Part shown: piece after piece, positions 45,730-54,373 of the stretch
Position numbering within the stretch: the first letter of the stretch is position 1
How the letters are laid out: each line of letters begins with the position of its first letter
NCBI RefSeq assembly: GCF_003119195.2
Contig: NZ_CP022256.1
Location: forward strand, 1-64,000
Reading direction: 5' to 3'
From: Azospirillum baldaniorum
Lineage (GTDB): Bacteria; Pseudomonadota; Alphaproteobacteria; Azospirillales; Azospirillaceae
DNA length: 64,000 nt
The notes under the pieces: model-generated
Database searches by the model: none
What the model was told of the DNA's origin: nothing
The model's input: only the letters and a program-made list of their open reading frames with translations
Program-made: the position numbers and the translations under genes

Positions 45730-46578
45730 GGTCTGCCCTCTTCCGTCCGCCGAAGCAATGGCTTTTCAAGACTTGCATAAGGTAACAATCGGACGATTGA
45801 AAGTCAGTGGAAAGCCTCTGGCCGAAATGGTCCTGGCAGCGAGGCAAGCCGGTCGAAGCCGGACAAGACGGCACGTGGCGCCGCCAGGGCGCAGCGTTCG
45901 GCCACAGGGCGCAGGCACGCATGGTCCGCGTCCTCTCCGGAAAATCAACGCTGGATCAATTGTGTAACCGGGTCTTGAAAGCGCTGGGAGCACGTCTGCC
46001 GCAAGTGCCGCTCCGCAAGATGGTGGCGGATTGACTCTCCACCCCCTTGGGCCTCGGCTTTTCGCACGAACCATCTGGCGGGGACAGCCAGTGGGCATCC
46101 GTTCATGGAACCGATGCGACGATCACGTCTCGGCAACTCCACCTGTTTTGCGATGAGATACGGCAGTGATACGAGAGATAAGTATCATGAGAGCCCTGGA
46201 AGCGCACAAGACCGTGGCTTGGGCGGGGGGCTTAGCGCGAAGGAGAGGGCGGCGCATCCGTGTCACCGCCGGCGCCTGTCGAGGTTTCGAAATACATCAC
46301 GGCAATATCGATTGCGCCCATCCTTCACCGCACGAGGCTTCGATCCATCCAAAGGACTTAAGTTATCCTAAAGTGATGGTACTGAAGAAGGCCTCCTTAT
46401 GGAATGGATATCAATAGAACTGGCGCTTTTCACGAGGAGTAGGAGTTATTCCTTATTAGGCAGTTGCAGGAATACGCCTTGGAAATTCATGTCATAGGAA
46501 GTCGCACGCTTTGCCATATACGCGGGCGGGGCGCTCGGGCATCCCAACGATCACAACAAAATTTACGGAGAGTTCCCC
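45730..46578. other. Intergenic region with small palindromes between recombinase and RTX genes
   Basis: About 850 bp without convincing coding sense. It holds the palindrome CAATCGGACGATTG at 45786-45799, a candidate recombinase site, and TGATAC/GTATCA arms nine bases apart at 46167-46187, possibly an operator. From 46500 the sequence resembles the leader of the second RTX gene. Any res or recombination site would be expected here. Confidence 0.45.
45786..45799. promoter_or_regulatory. Candidate recombinase-binding palindrome
   Basis: CAATCG and CGATTG around GA, 57 bases upstream of the recombinase start. It could be a subsite of a res locus or autoregulatory operator. Assigned only by position and symmetry. 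Confidence 0.3.
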
Positions 46579-49455
46579 TTGAACGAAGTCATCATCGCGG
46601 ACGCTGGGCTTGAGGATCTCGACGCACTGCTCAGCCACCGCCGTCCCGACGTTCAGGTTACGCTCGTTTCCTCCGCCGAGGACGGCCATGCCGTTCTGGC
46701 CGCAGCGCTCGCCGCGCGCCCGTCCGTCCTGCATCTGGTCGCCCATGGCGAGCCGGGGAGGGTCCTGCTGGGTGCCCAGCCGCTGGACGCGCGGTCGCTG
46801 CTCGACCGCTCCTGGCCGGACGCGCGCGGCACCGAGATCCACCTCCACGCCTGCCATGCCGGCGCGGGTGCCGAGGGCCGTCTCCTCCTCGATCGTCTGG
46901 CCGCCGCCACGGGCGCCGCGGTCGCGGCCTCCTCGGGTCCCGTCGGTCCGGCGGCGCGCGGCGCGTCCTGGAAACTCGACGTGCGCACCGCGCCGGTGTT
47001 CACCTCCTCCCCTTTCGCCGGGGTCGAAGGCGCCGGCGCGCGCGGCTGGGCTCATGAACTGGCTGTGACCGGCACCCCGACCGACGGCAACGACACGCTG
47101 ACCAGCGATGACGCCGCGGACAACATCAACGGTGGGGCCGGCAACGACATCCTGATCGGCAACGGCGGCAACGACACGCTGATCGGCGGCATCGGCCACG
47201 ACACCATGGACGGCGGCGCCGGGGCCGACGTGTTCGACGGCGGTGACGGTTTCGACGTCGTCACCTACGAGAACGCCACCACCGGCATGGTCATCGACAT
47301 CGGCAACCCGGCGAACAGCACGGGCGACGCCGCGGGCGACAGCTTCACGGGCATCGAGCGCTGGATCGGCTCCAACTTCGCCGACACCATGGTGGCCGGC
47401 AACGACCCCGTGTGGTTCTGGGGCCATGCCGGCGACGACGTGGAGATCGGCGGCGCCGGCAACGACACGATGGAGAGCGGCGACGGCAACGACACCGTCC
47501 ATGGCGGTGCCGGTGACGACCAGATCTACAGCCGCGCCGACAACGATGTGCTCTATGGCGAGGACGGGAACGATCTGATCTACGGCGGCTGGGGCAACGA
47601 CATGCTCGACGGCGGCGCCGGCAACGACACCCTGTTCGGTGAAGGGGATGCCGACACCATGTACGGGGGCGCCGGCGACGACAGCATGGACGGCGGCCAG
47701 GGCAACGATCTGATGTATGGCGGCGATGGCAACGACACGCTGATCGGCGGCATCGGCCACGACACCATGGAGGGCGGCGCCGGAGCCGACGTGTTCGACG
47801 GTGGCGACGGCTTCGACGAGGTGACCTACGCGAACGCCACCGCGGGCGTCGTGCTGGATCTGCGCAACCCGGCGAACAGCACGGGCGACGCCGCGGGCGA
47901 CACCTTCACCAACATCGAGCGCTGGATCGGCAGCGAGTTCGACGACCGGCTGGTCGGCAACGACAACGGCGTCTGGTTCTGGGGCCATGGCGGCAACGAT
48001 GTCGAGATCGGCGGCGCCGGCAACGACACGATGGAAAGCGGCATCGGCAACGACACGATCTACGGCGGCGGCGGCGACGACCGGGCCTTCGGGCGGGCCG
48101 ACGACGACATGCTGTACGGCGAGGCCGGCAATGACCTGCTGGCCGGCGGCGGCGGCAACGACATGCTCGATGGCGGCACCGGCAACGACACGCTGATCGG
48201 CGACTGGGGCGTCGACACGATGATCGGTGGTGACGGCGACGACGTCTTCTACAGCGGCGCGCACGATCCCCTGCCGGAGGCCGACATCATCCAGGGCGGG
48301 GCCGGCAACGACACCTTCATCATCGCCGCGCAGAGCGACGCCGGCACGGTCTCCTACGATGGCGGCGAGGGCACCGACACGCTGCGCATCAGCTCCGACA
48401 ACGTCGCCGATCCGGAGAACAAGATCACTACGGCGACGCCGCAGATCGACATCTCCGGCATGACCCTGACCAGCGTGGAGCGGCTGGAGCTGGTCGGCAG
48501 CGTCCGTCATGCGGTGACGATGAGCGTCGCCCAGGCCAACAGCTTCGCCAGCATCACCGGCGCCACCGGTGGCGATGTCTTCACCATCGCCGGAACGGCC
48601 ATGACGGGCGCGGTCACCGCCGGCAACGGCAGCCAGCTCACCGCCGGACAGGTCCAGGCCGAGACGGTGAACGGCGTTACCCTGCTGCACATCGGTACCG
48701 ATGCCACGGCGGGCGCCGACGTGACCCTGCGCTTCGCCGGCGGCTTTACGGCGGACCAGTTCCAGGTCAGCGGCAGCGGGATCACCCTGAGCGGAACCCC
48801 CTCAACCCCGCCCACGACGGAGCCGCCGACCACCACCCCGCCGACGACCGAGCCGCCAACCACGACGCCTCCCACGACGGAGCCGCCGACCACCACTCCG
48901 CCGGTTGACGACCGTCCTTCGACGGCCATGCAGCGCATCGTGAACGGCGTGACCGAGGACGTGAAGGCCTACGCCTACGAGGGGCCGGTCTCCACCCTGC
49001 AGTGGACCTTCCTGGGCGACTCCCGCAGCGAAGTGCTGGGCGGGTCGGACGGCAACGACTTCCTGAACCTGATGGGCGGCGACGACGCGGCGGCGGGCGG
49101 GGCCGGTGACGACGTGCTGGACGGCGGTTCGGGCTCCAACTGGCTGATCGGCGGTTCGGGCAAGGACACCTTCTTCGTCGACGGCCGCGGCACCGAGATC
49201 ACCTGGTCCACCGTCACCGACCTGGAGCAGGGCGAGTGGTCCACCCTCTGGGGCTACAAGGAAGGCGTCTCCACCCTGCGCTGGGAGGAGATGGACGGCG
49301 CCGAAGGCTACAAGGGCGCGACGGTCCACTGCGACATCGACGGCAATGGCACCATCGACGCCAGCATGACCTTCGCCGGCAAGGCCGTGGGCGCCATGAC
49401 CACGACGACCGGCACCATAGGCGACCAGAACTACATCGCTTTCATCAGCCTGTGA
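46579..49455 (+). CDS. DUF4347-RTX secreted calcium-binding protein 1
   Basis: 958 residues. Residues 1-165 are a DUF4347-like domain (NEVIIADAGLEDLDALL, HLVAHGEPGRVLLGAQPLD, LHACHAGAG). RTX repeats of the GGxGNDxLxGG type follow (about 180-560), arranged as two near-identical blocks with a 561-bp period. After a globular stretch comes a Thr/Pro linker (TTEPPTTTPP) and a C-terminal RTX part with DGTIDASMTF-like ending for type I secretion. TTG is the start, with GGAG nine bases upstream. Probably exported, calcium-binding, surface-associated or biofilm-related. A paralogue follows. Confidence 0.85.
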   Translation: MNEVIIADAGLEDLDALLSHRRPDVQVTLVSSAEDGHAVLAAALAARPSVLHLVAHGEPGRVLLGAQPLDARSLLDRSWPDARGTEIHLHACHAGAGAEGRLLLDRLAAATGAAVAASSGPVGPAARGASWKLDVRTAPVFTSSPFAGVEGAGARGWAHELAVTGTPTDGNDTLTSDDAADNINGGAGNDILIGNGGNDTLIGGIGHDTMDGGAGADVFDGGDGFDVVTYENATTGMVIDIGNPANSTGDAAGDSFTGIERWIGSNFADTMVAGNDPVWFWGHAGDDVEIGGAGNDTMESGDGNDTVHGGAGDDQIYSRADNDVLYGEDGNDLIYGGWGNDMLDGGAGNDTLFGEGDADTMYGGAGDDSMDGGQGNDLMYGGDGNDTLIGGIGHDTMEGGAGADVFDGGDGFDEVTYANATAGVVLDLRNPANSTGDAAGDTFTNIERWIGSEFDDRLVGNDNGVWFWGHGGNDVEIGGAGNDTMESGIGNDTIYGGGGDDRAFGRADDDMLYGEAGNDLLAGGGGNDMLDGGTGNDTLIGDWGVDTMIGGDGDDVFYSGAHDPLPEADIIQGGAGNDTFIIAAQSDAGTVSYDGGEGTDTLRISSDNVADPENKITTATPQIDISGMTLTSVERLELVGSVRHAVTMSVAQANSFASITGATGGDVFTIAGTAMTGAVTAGNGSQLTAGQVQAETVNGVTLLHIGTDATAGADVTLRFAGGFTADQFQVSGSGITLSGTPSTPPTTEPPTTTPPTTEPPTTTPPTTEPPTTTPPVDDRPSTAMQRIVNGVTEDVKAYAYEGPVSTLQWTFLGDSRSEVLGGSDGNDFLNLMGGDDAAAGGAGDDVLDGGSGSNWLIGGSGKDTFFVDGRGTEITWSTVTDLEQGEWSTLWGYKEGVSTLRWEEMDGAEGYKGATVHCDIDGNGTIDASMTFAGKAVGAMTTTTGTIGDQNYIAFISL

Positions 49456-49492
49456 TCCGGCGCGGTTCGTGATCTGAGGCACCGAGCGGAAA

Positions 49493-49530
49493 AAACGGCC
49501 CGGGGAACACTCCCCGGGCCGTTTCTCGTT
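49493..49530 (+). terminator. Terminator after RTX gene 1
   Basis: A 13-bp stem (49493-49505 with 49512-49524) with a six-base loop, ending in GTTTCTCGTTT, 37 bases downstream of the stop. The stem is strong and the position fits transcript end. Confidence 0.75.
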
Positions 49531-49883
49531 TGTCGCTGCCATCCGGGGCAGCCCATCGGTATAGGGCTTATCCCTTCTAAAGATTGTGGAGGCATCGCCT
49601 GATTTTCCTGTATTCGCTCTTGATGTATAGTTTTCGTCCCTTTTATTCATAGGACAATGACAGTTCATAGGCTCATTGAGTTTCCCGTTATCAATAAAGA
49701 TAACCCAACAACTATGTTCCATTGATGAGAATGTGTTATTTCTTCTTGGGCAATTGCGAAAAGGCTCTCCGAAAGCGCATGTGATTGGGTGTCGCGCTTC
49801 CCCGTATCCGCGAACCTCCCGTAAACGCGAACGATGCGACCGGGCGCCCCAGCGATCACCACAGAATGCACGGAGAGTTTCCC
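49531..49883. other. Leader region of RTX gene 2
   Basis: About 350 bp, AT-rich at 49590-49740, so a promoter is likely. The last 80 bases resemble the leader of the first RTX gene, including the ACGGAGAG ribosome site. No other gene seen. Confidence 0.5.
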
Positions 49884-52181
49884 TTGAACGAAGTCATCAT
49901 CGCGGACGCTGGACTTGAGGATCTCGACGGGCTGCTCAGCCGCCGCCATCCCGACGTCCGGGTCATGCTCGTCTCCGCCGCCGACGATGCCCACGCCGTT
50001 CTGGCCGAGGCGCTCGCCGCCCGCCCGTCCGCCCTGCATCTGGTCGCCCATGGCGAGCCGGGACGGGTCCTGCTGGGCGCCCAGCCGCTGGACGCGCGGT
50101 CGCTGCTCGACCGCTCCTGGCCGGACGCGCGCGGCACCGAGATCCACATCCACGCCTGCCATGCCGGTGCGGGCGAGGCGGGCCGTCTCCTTCTCGATCG
50201 TCTGGCCGCCGCCACGGGTGCCGCGGTCGCGGCCTCCTCGGGTCTGGTCGGTCCGGCGGCGCAGGGCGCCTCCTGGACGCTTGATCTGAGCACCGCGCCG
50301 GTCGGCGCCCCCTCCCCCTTCGCGGCGGTTGAGGGCTGGACCCATGTCCTGGCCGTGACCGGCACCACGACGGCGGGCCCCGACCTGCTGACCAGCGATG
50401 ACGAGCCGGATGTGATCGAAGGCGGGGCCGGCAACGATACGCTGATTGGCGGTGGCGGAAACGACACGCTGATCGGCGGTGCGGGGGCCGACGTTCTGAA
50501 CGGCGGGGCCGGCTTCGACGAAGCGTCCTACGAGACCGCGACCTCCGGCCTCGTGCTGGACTTGCTGAACCCGGGCAACAGCACGGGCGACGCCGCGGGC
50601 GACACCTTCATCGACATTGAGCGCTGGGTCGGCTCCAACTTCGACGACACCATGGTGGCCGGGAACGACCCCGTGTGGTTCTGGGCTCATGACGGCGCCG
50701 ATCTGGTGACCGGCGGGGCCGGCAACGACACGCTGGAAAGCGGCAACGGCAACGACACCGTCCATGGCGGGGCCGGCAACGACCAGATCTTCGGGCGTGC
50801 CGACGACGACATGCTCTATGGCGACGACGGCGACGACCTGCTGGTCGGCGGCGGCGGCAAGGACAGTCTGATGGGCGGGGCCGGCAACGATACGCTGGTC
50901 GGCGACTGGGACGCCGACACGATGATCGGCGGCGACGGCGACGACGTCTTCTACAGCGGCGAGCACGGCGACCTGAACGAGGCCGACGTCATCGAGGGTG
51001 GGGCCGGCAACGACACCTTCATCATCGCCGCGCAGGGCGATGCCGGAACGGTCTCCTACGACGGCGGCGACGGCACCGACACGCTGCGCATCAGCTCCGA
51101 CGACGTGACCGATCCGGAAGGCAAGATCACCACGGCGACGCCGCAGATCGACATCTCCGGCATGACCCTGACCAGCGTGGAGAACCTCGATCTGGTCGGC
51201 AGCGTCCGCCACACGGTGACGATGACCATCGCCCAGGCCAGCGGTTTCACCAGTGGGGTGACCGGAGCCATGGTGGGCGACGCCTTCACCATCGCCGGCA
51301 CGGCCATGACCGGGACGGCCACCGCCGGCAACGGCAGCCAACTCACCGCCGGGCAGGTCCAGGCGGAGACGGTGGACGGCGTCACCTTCCTGCGCATCGG
51401 CATGGACGCTACGGCGGGCTCCGACGTGACCCTGCGCTTCGTCGGCAGCTTCACCGCCGGGCAGTTCCAACTCAACGGCGACACCGTCACGCTGATCGAC
51501 GCACCGCCCACCACAACGCCTCCCACGACGGAACCGCCGACGACCACCCCGCCGACGACCGAGCCGCCCACGACGGAACCGCCGACCACGACACCGCCGA
51601 CGACGGAGCCGCCGACCACCACCCCGCCGGTGGACGACCGCCCCTCCGCCGCCATGCAGCGCATCGTGGACGGCGTGACCGAGGACGTGAAGGCCTACGC
51701 CTACGAGGGGCCGGTCTCCACCCTGCAGTGGACCTTCCTGGGCGACTCCCGCAGCGAGGTGCTGGGCGGGTCGGACGGCAACGACTTCATCAACCTGCTG
51801 GGCGGCGACGACGCGGCCTGGGGTGGCGCCGGTGACGACGTGCTGGACGGCGGCTCGGGCTCCAACTGGCTGATCGGCGGTTCGGGCAAGGACACCTTCT
51901 TCGTCGACGGCCGCGGCACCGAGACCACCTGGTCCACCGTGGTCGACCTGGAGCAGGGCGAGTGGGCCACGATGTGGGGCTACCAGGAGGGCGTCTCCAA
52001 GCTCTCCTGGGAAGAGATGGGCGGCGCCGAAGGCTACAAGGGCGCGACGGTCCATTGCGACATCGACGGCAACGGCACCATCGACGCCAGCATGACCTTC
52101 ACCGGCAAGAGCGTGGGCGCCATGACCACGACGACCGGCACCATGGGCGACCAGAACTACATCGCCTTCATCAACCTGTAA
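49884..52181 (+). CDS. DUF4347-RTX secreted calcium-binding protein 2
   Basis: 765 residues, a close paralogue of the protein encoded just upstream. The DUF4347 domain, Thr/Pro linker and C-terminal RTX end (DGNGTIDASMTFTGKS) are nearly the same, but the central RTX section has one block where the first has two. The TTG start is shared with the first copy; an in-frame ATG at 49866 carries the GGAG site inside and is less likely. It should be exported by type I secretion; no transporter is encoded nearby. Confidence 0.85.
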   Translation: MNEVIIADAGLEDLDGLLSRRHPDVRVMLVSAADDAHAVLAEALAARPSALHLVAHGEPGRVLLGAQPLDARSLLDRSWPDARGTEIHIHACHAGAGEAGRLLLDRLAAATGAAVAASSGLVGPAAQGASWTLDLSTAPVGAPSPFAAVEGWTHVLAVTGTTTAGPDLLTSDDEPDVIEGGAGNDTLIGGGGNDTLIGGAGADVLNGGAGFDEASYETATSGLVLDLLNPGNSTGDAAGDTFIDIERWVGSNFDDTMVAGNDPVWFWAHDGADLVTGGAGNDTLESGNGNDTVHGGAGNDQIFGRADDDMLYGDDGDDLLVGGGGKDSLMGGAGNDTLVGDWDADTMIGGDGDDVFYSGEHGDLNEADVIEGGAGNDTFIIAAQGDAGTVSYDGGDGTDTLRISSDDVTDPEGKITTATPQIDISGMTLTSVENLDLVGSVRHTVTMTIAQASGFTSGVTGAMVGDAFTIAGTAMTGTATAGNGSQLTAGQVQAETVDGVTFLRIGMDATAGSDVTLRFVGSFTAGQFQLNGDTVTLIDAPPTTTPPTTEPPTTTPPTTEPPTTEPPTTTPPTTEPPTTTPPVDDRPSAAMQRIVDGVTEDVKAYAYEGPVSTLQWTFLGDSRSEVLGGSDGNDFINLLGGDDAAWGGAGDDVLDGGSGSNWLIGGSGKDTFFVDGRGTETTWSTVVDLEQGEWATMWGYQEGVSKLSWEEMGGAEGYKGATVHCDIDGNGTIDASMTFTGKSVGAMTTTTGTMGDQNYIAFINL

Positions 52182-52201
52182 GCTGAGGTCGTGCGAAACG
52201 C

Positions 52202-52239
52202 GCCGGTCCGGGGGATGCCCTCCCCTGGGCCGGCTTTTT
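52202..52239 (+). terminator. Terminator after RTX gene 2
   Basis: GCCGG (52202-52206) pairs with CCGGC (52230-52234) with inner GGGG/CCCC pairs, followed by TTTTT at 52235-52239. Confidence 0.8.
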
Positions 52240-52349
52240 CCTGTTGATGCCGGCTGTTGATGCAACGGAGGTGACCGTCAACCTTGACCGATTCGGGCGT
52301 CCATCGTATCGGTTGAACACGGCAAGCGCATTCGCTGTGGAGGTTGACG

Positions 52350-53357
52350 TTGCGTGGCGAAGACATGAGGCTCCTGCGCGAGGAGCGCAAACTTTCACAG
52401 CCGGATTTCGCGGCCTGGCTGAACGAGCGGCTGGAGCGGCGCTACGACCGGTCCAAGATTTCCCGGTGGGAAAGCAACAGCGAGAAGATCCCCGACGCGG
52501 TGGTCCGCTTCCTGCTGAAGGAGACGGCGGTGGTGGACGGCAAGCATGGCCCGGCCCTGGTCATCTGCCTCGCCAATCAGAAGGGCGGGGTCGGCAAGAC
52601 CACCTGCACGGTGAACACCGCCAGCATCCTGGCGCGCGAGGGCTACCGGGTGCTCATCATCGACGCCGACCCGCAGGCGAACGCCACGGCGCATCTTGGC
52701 ATCGACCTGATCGAGTATGAGGAGGGCCGGCGCAAGTCGCTCGCCCACGTGCTGCGGGAGGAGGTCGCCGTCGAAGACATCGTCGTCCCGGTCGGCGACA
52801 TCGGGCTGGAGATCGCCCCGTCGAGCATCGAGCTGGCGTCGGTCGAGGTGGAGTTGACTGCCGATCCCAGCGGCCCTATGGCCCTGCGGGAACGGCTTCA
52901 GGACGCGCGGTCGGCCTATGACTTCATCTTCATCGACTGCCCGCCGAACCTCGGCCAGTGCACCGCCAACGGGCTGGTGGCGTCGGACCTCATCGTCATC
53001 CCCTGCCAGACCGAGTATTTGTCTTCCATCGGCGTGAACCATCTGCTGAAGACGATCAACAAGCTGAAGCGGCGCTGCCACCCCAGCCTCGCGGTCCTGG
53101 GCATCCTGCCGACCATGCACAACGCCCGCCTGAACCAGCATCAGGTGACGCTGGAACAGCTCCACAGCGCGCTGGGCGGCACGCTGCGCATCTTCCCGCC
53201 GGTGCCGCGGGCGACGATCTACGGCGACGCCGCCCTTGCCGGACGCGCCGCCCTGGAGGCGGTGCCGGACGCACCAGGTGCCTCGTCCTACCGGGCGCTC
53301 GCCGACGCCATCGTCGTGGAGCGGCGCAAGCGCGTGGAGGTGGCCAATGTCGCGTAA
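52350..53357 (+). CDS. parA: Plasmid partition ATPase ParA with N-terminal HTH
   Basis: About 335 residues. An XRE-like helix-turn-helix precedes the ATPase (LREERKLSQPDFAAWL, DRSKISRWESNS). The deviant Walker A is QKGGVGKTTCTVN near residue 85, then IIDADPQANATAHLG and FIFIDCPPNLG. It moves plasmid copies together with ParB and, through the HTH, may repress its own operon. I start at TTG 52350, six bases after TGGAGG; a TTG at 52344 and an ATG at 52365 are alternatives. It overlaps parB by 11 bases. Confidence 0.9.
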   Translation: MRGEDMRLLREERKLSQPDFAAWLNERLERRYDRSKISRWESNSEKIPDAVVRFLLKETAVVDGKHGPALVICLANQKGGVGKTTCTVNTASILAREGYRVLIIDADPQANATAHLGIDLIEYEEGRRKSLAHVLREEVAVEDIVVPVGDIGLEIAPSSIELASVEVELTADPSGPMALRERLQDARSAYDFIFIDCPPNLGQCTANGLVASDLIVIPCQTEYLSSIGVNHLLKTINKLKRRCHPSLAVLGILPTMHNARLNQHQVTLEQLHSALGGTLRIFPPVPRATIYGDAALAGRAALEAVPDAPGASSYRALADAIVVERRKRVEVANVA

Positions 53358-54216
53358 ACTCGGAACCGGGAACCTCGCCCGGCTGAACGCCATGAGCCGC
53401 GGCGCCCTCGCCGTCTTCGCGGAGCCCGAACAGGGCGTCCGCCTCGTCTATCCCGACGTGGATTGGATCGAGGCCAACCCCGACCAACCACGCCGCCGCT
53501 TCGACGAGGCGGAGCTGGCCGCCCTGACGGACTCCATCCGCAAATACGGCCTGCAGCAGCCGATCGGCGTGCGCGAGCTGGGGCCGAGCCGCTTCCAGCT
53601 CGTCTTCGGGGAGCGGCGCCTGCGCGCTGTGCGCGCGCTCGGACAGCAGACGGTCCCCTGCATCCTGGTGCCGGACGGCATCGACACCGCCGAGGTGGCG
53701 GTGATCGAGAATGTCCTGCGCGCTGACCTGACCCCCTTCGAAGAAGCCGACGCCTTCGTGGCTCTGGTGGAGAAGCACGGCTACTCCCATGCCGACCTCG
53801 GCCAGATCATGGGGCGCGACAAGGCGGAGATCACCCGGACCCTCGGCCTGACCCGGATCGCCCCGGCGGTGCGGGAACGCTACGAGAATGCCGCGAGGAA
53901 GGTCGCCCGCTACAAGCTCTACCAGATTGCGGCGCTCGACGACGCGGCGGCGCAGATGAGCCTGCTGGACAGCCTGGCCAATGATCAGCCGCTGCCCGAA
54001 CCCCGGGAGACCGGCACGGGGTCAGCGCCGGCGCGCGACGAGCCGGAGGTGGTGTTGAGCGCCTTCAGCCTGCGCGTCTCCCGCAACATCCTGCGCACGC
54101 GCGAAGCTCTCCAGGCTTTCCAGGAGAAGCCGAAGCGGCTGGAGGAGGTGGATCGCGAGGTTCTGCGCGACCTCCGCCGCTCCATCGACGCCATTCTGGA
54201 CGGCGGGAAGGGCTGA
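53347..54216 (+). CDS. parB: Plasmid partition protein ParB
   Basis: 289 residues. The N-terminal part has NPDQPRRRFDEAELAAL and YGLQQPIGV, then the GERRLRAVRAL arginine patch for CTP/DNA use, and a helix-turn-helix (YSHADLGQIMGRDKAEITR). The C-terminal helix probably dimerises. It should bind parS and spread. ATG at 53347 has GGAGG upstream and overlaps the parA stop. Two perfect palindromes lie 8-84 bases beyond its stop. Confidence 0.92.
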   Translation: MSRKLGTGNLARLNAMSRGALAVFAEPEQGVRLVYPDVDWIEANPDQPRRRFDEAELAALTDSIRKYGLQQPIGVRELGPSRFQLVFGERRLRAVRALGQQTVPCILVPDGIDTAEVAVIENVLRADLTPFEEADAFVALVEKHGYSHADLGQIMGRDKAEITRTLGLTRIAPAVRERYENAARKVARYKLYQIAALDDAAAQMSLLDSLANDQPLPEPRETGTGSAPARDEPEVVLSAFSLRVSRNILRTREALQAFQEKPKRLEEVDREVLRDLRRSIDAILDGGKG

Positions 54217-54223
54217 CCCGGAT

Positions 54224-54241
54224 CGGTGAGAATTCTCACCG
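54224..54241. promoter_or_regulatory. Candidate parS site 1
   Basis: CGGTGAGAATTCTCACCG, an 18-bp perfect palindrome eight bases after parB. The same 18-bp core recurs at 54277-54294. Confidence 0.75.
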
Positions 54242-54270
54242 GTCCCTTTTTTCCGCACCCTTTTCCTCAC

Positions 54271-54300
54271 ACGGGGCGGTGAGAATTCTCACCGCCCCGT
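54271..54300. promoter_or_regulatory. Candidate parS site 2
   Basis: A 30-bp perfect palindrome centred on GAATTC, containing the same core as site 1 with six more GC base pairs on each side. Its position downstream of parB and its repetition make a centromere role likely. Confidence 0.8.
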
Positions 54301-54313
54301 CTCGAAGGCTCGG

Positions 54314-54366
54314 ACAAAGAAAAAGGCCCCTTCCCGCATGCGCAGGAAAGGGCCTTTTTTCTTTGT
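54314..54366. terminator. Bidirectional terminator between parB and manB
   Basis: AAAGAAAAAGGCCC on one side and GGGCCTTTTTTCTTTG on the other form a long stem with A/T-rich ends, suiting termination of both convergent units. Confidence 0.85.
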
Positions 54367-54373
54367 TCGTGCC

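Noticed and set aside
45807..46034. Possible transposase remnant (SGKSTLDQL stretch)
   Set aside because: Too short, no terminal inverted repeats or target duplications, and no further match to a transposase family.
47159..48250. Short regular repeats as a CRISPR array
   Set aside because: The repeats keep reading frame and encode calcium-binding nonapeptides; no spacers.
46492..52265. Long minus-strand frames opposite the RTX genes
   Set aside because: Regular Val/Ala/Asp patterns are the mirror image of the GGxGND repeats, not real protein.
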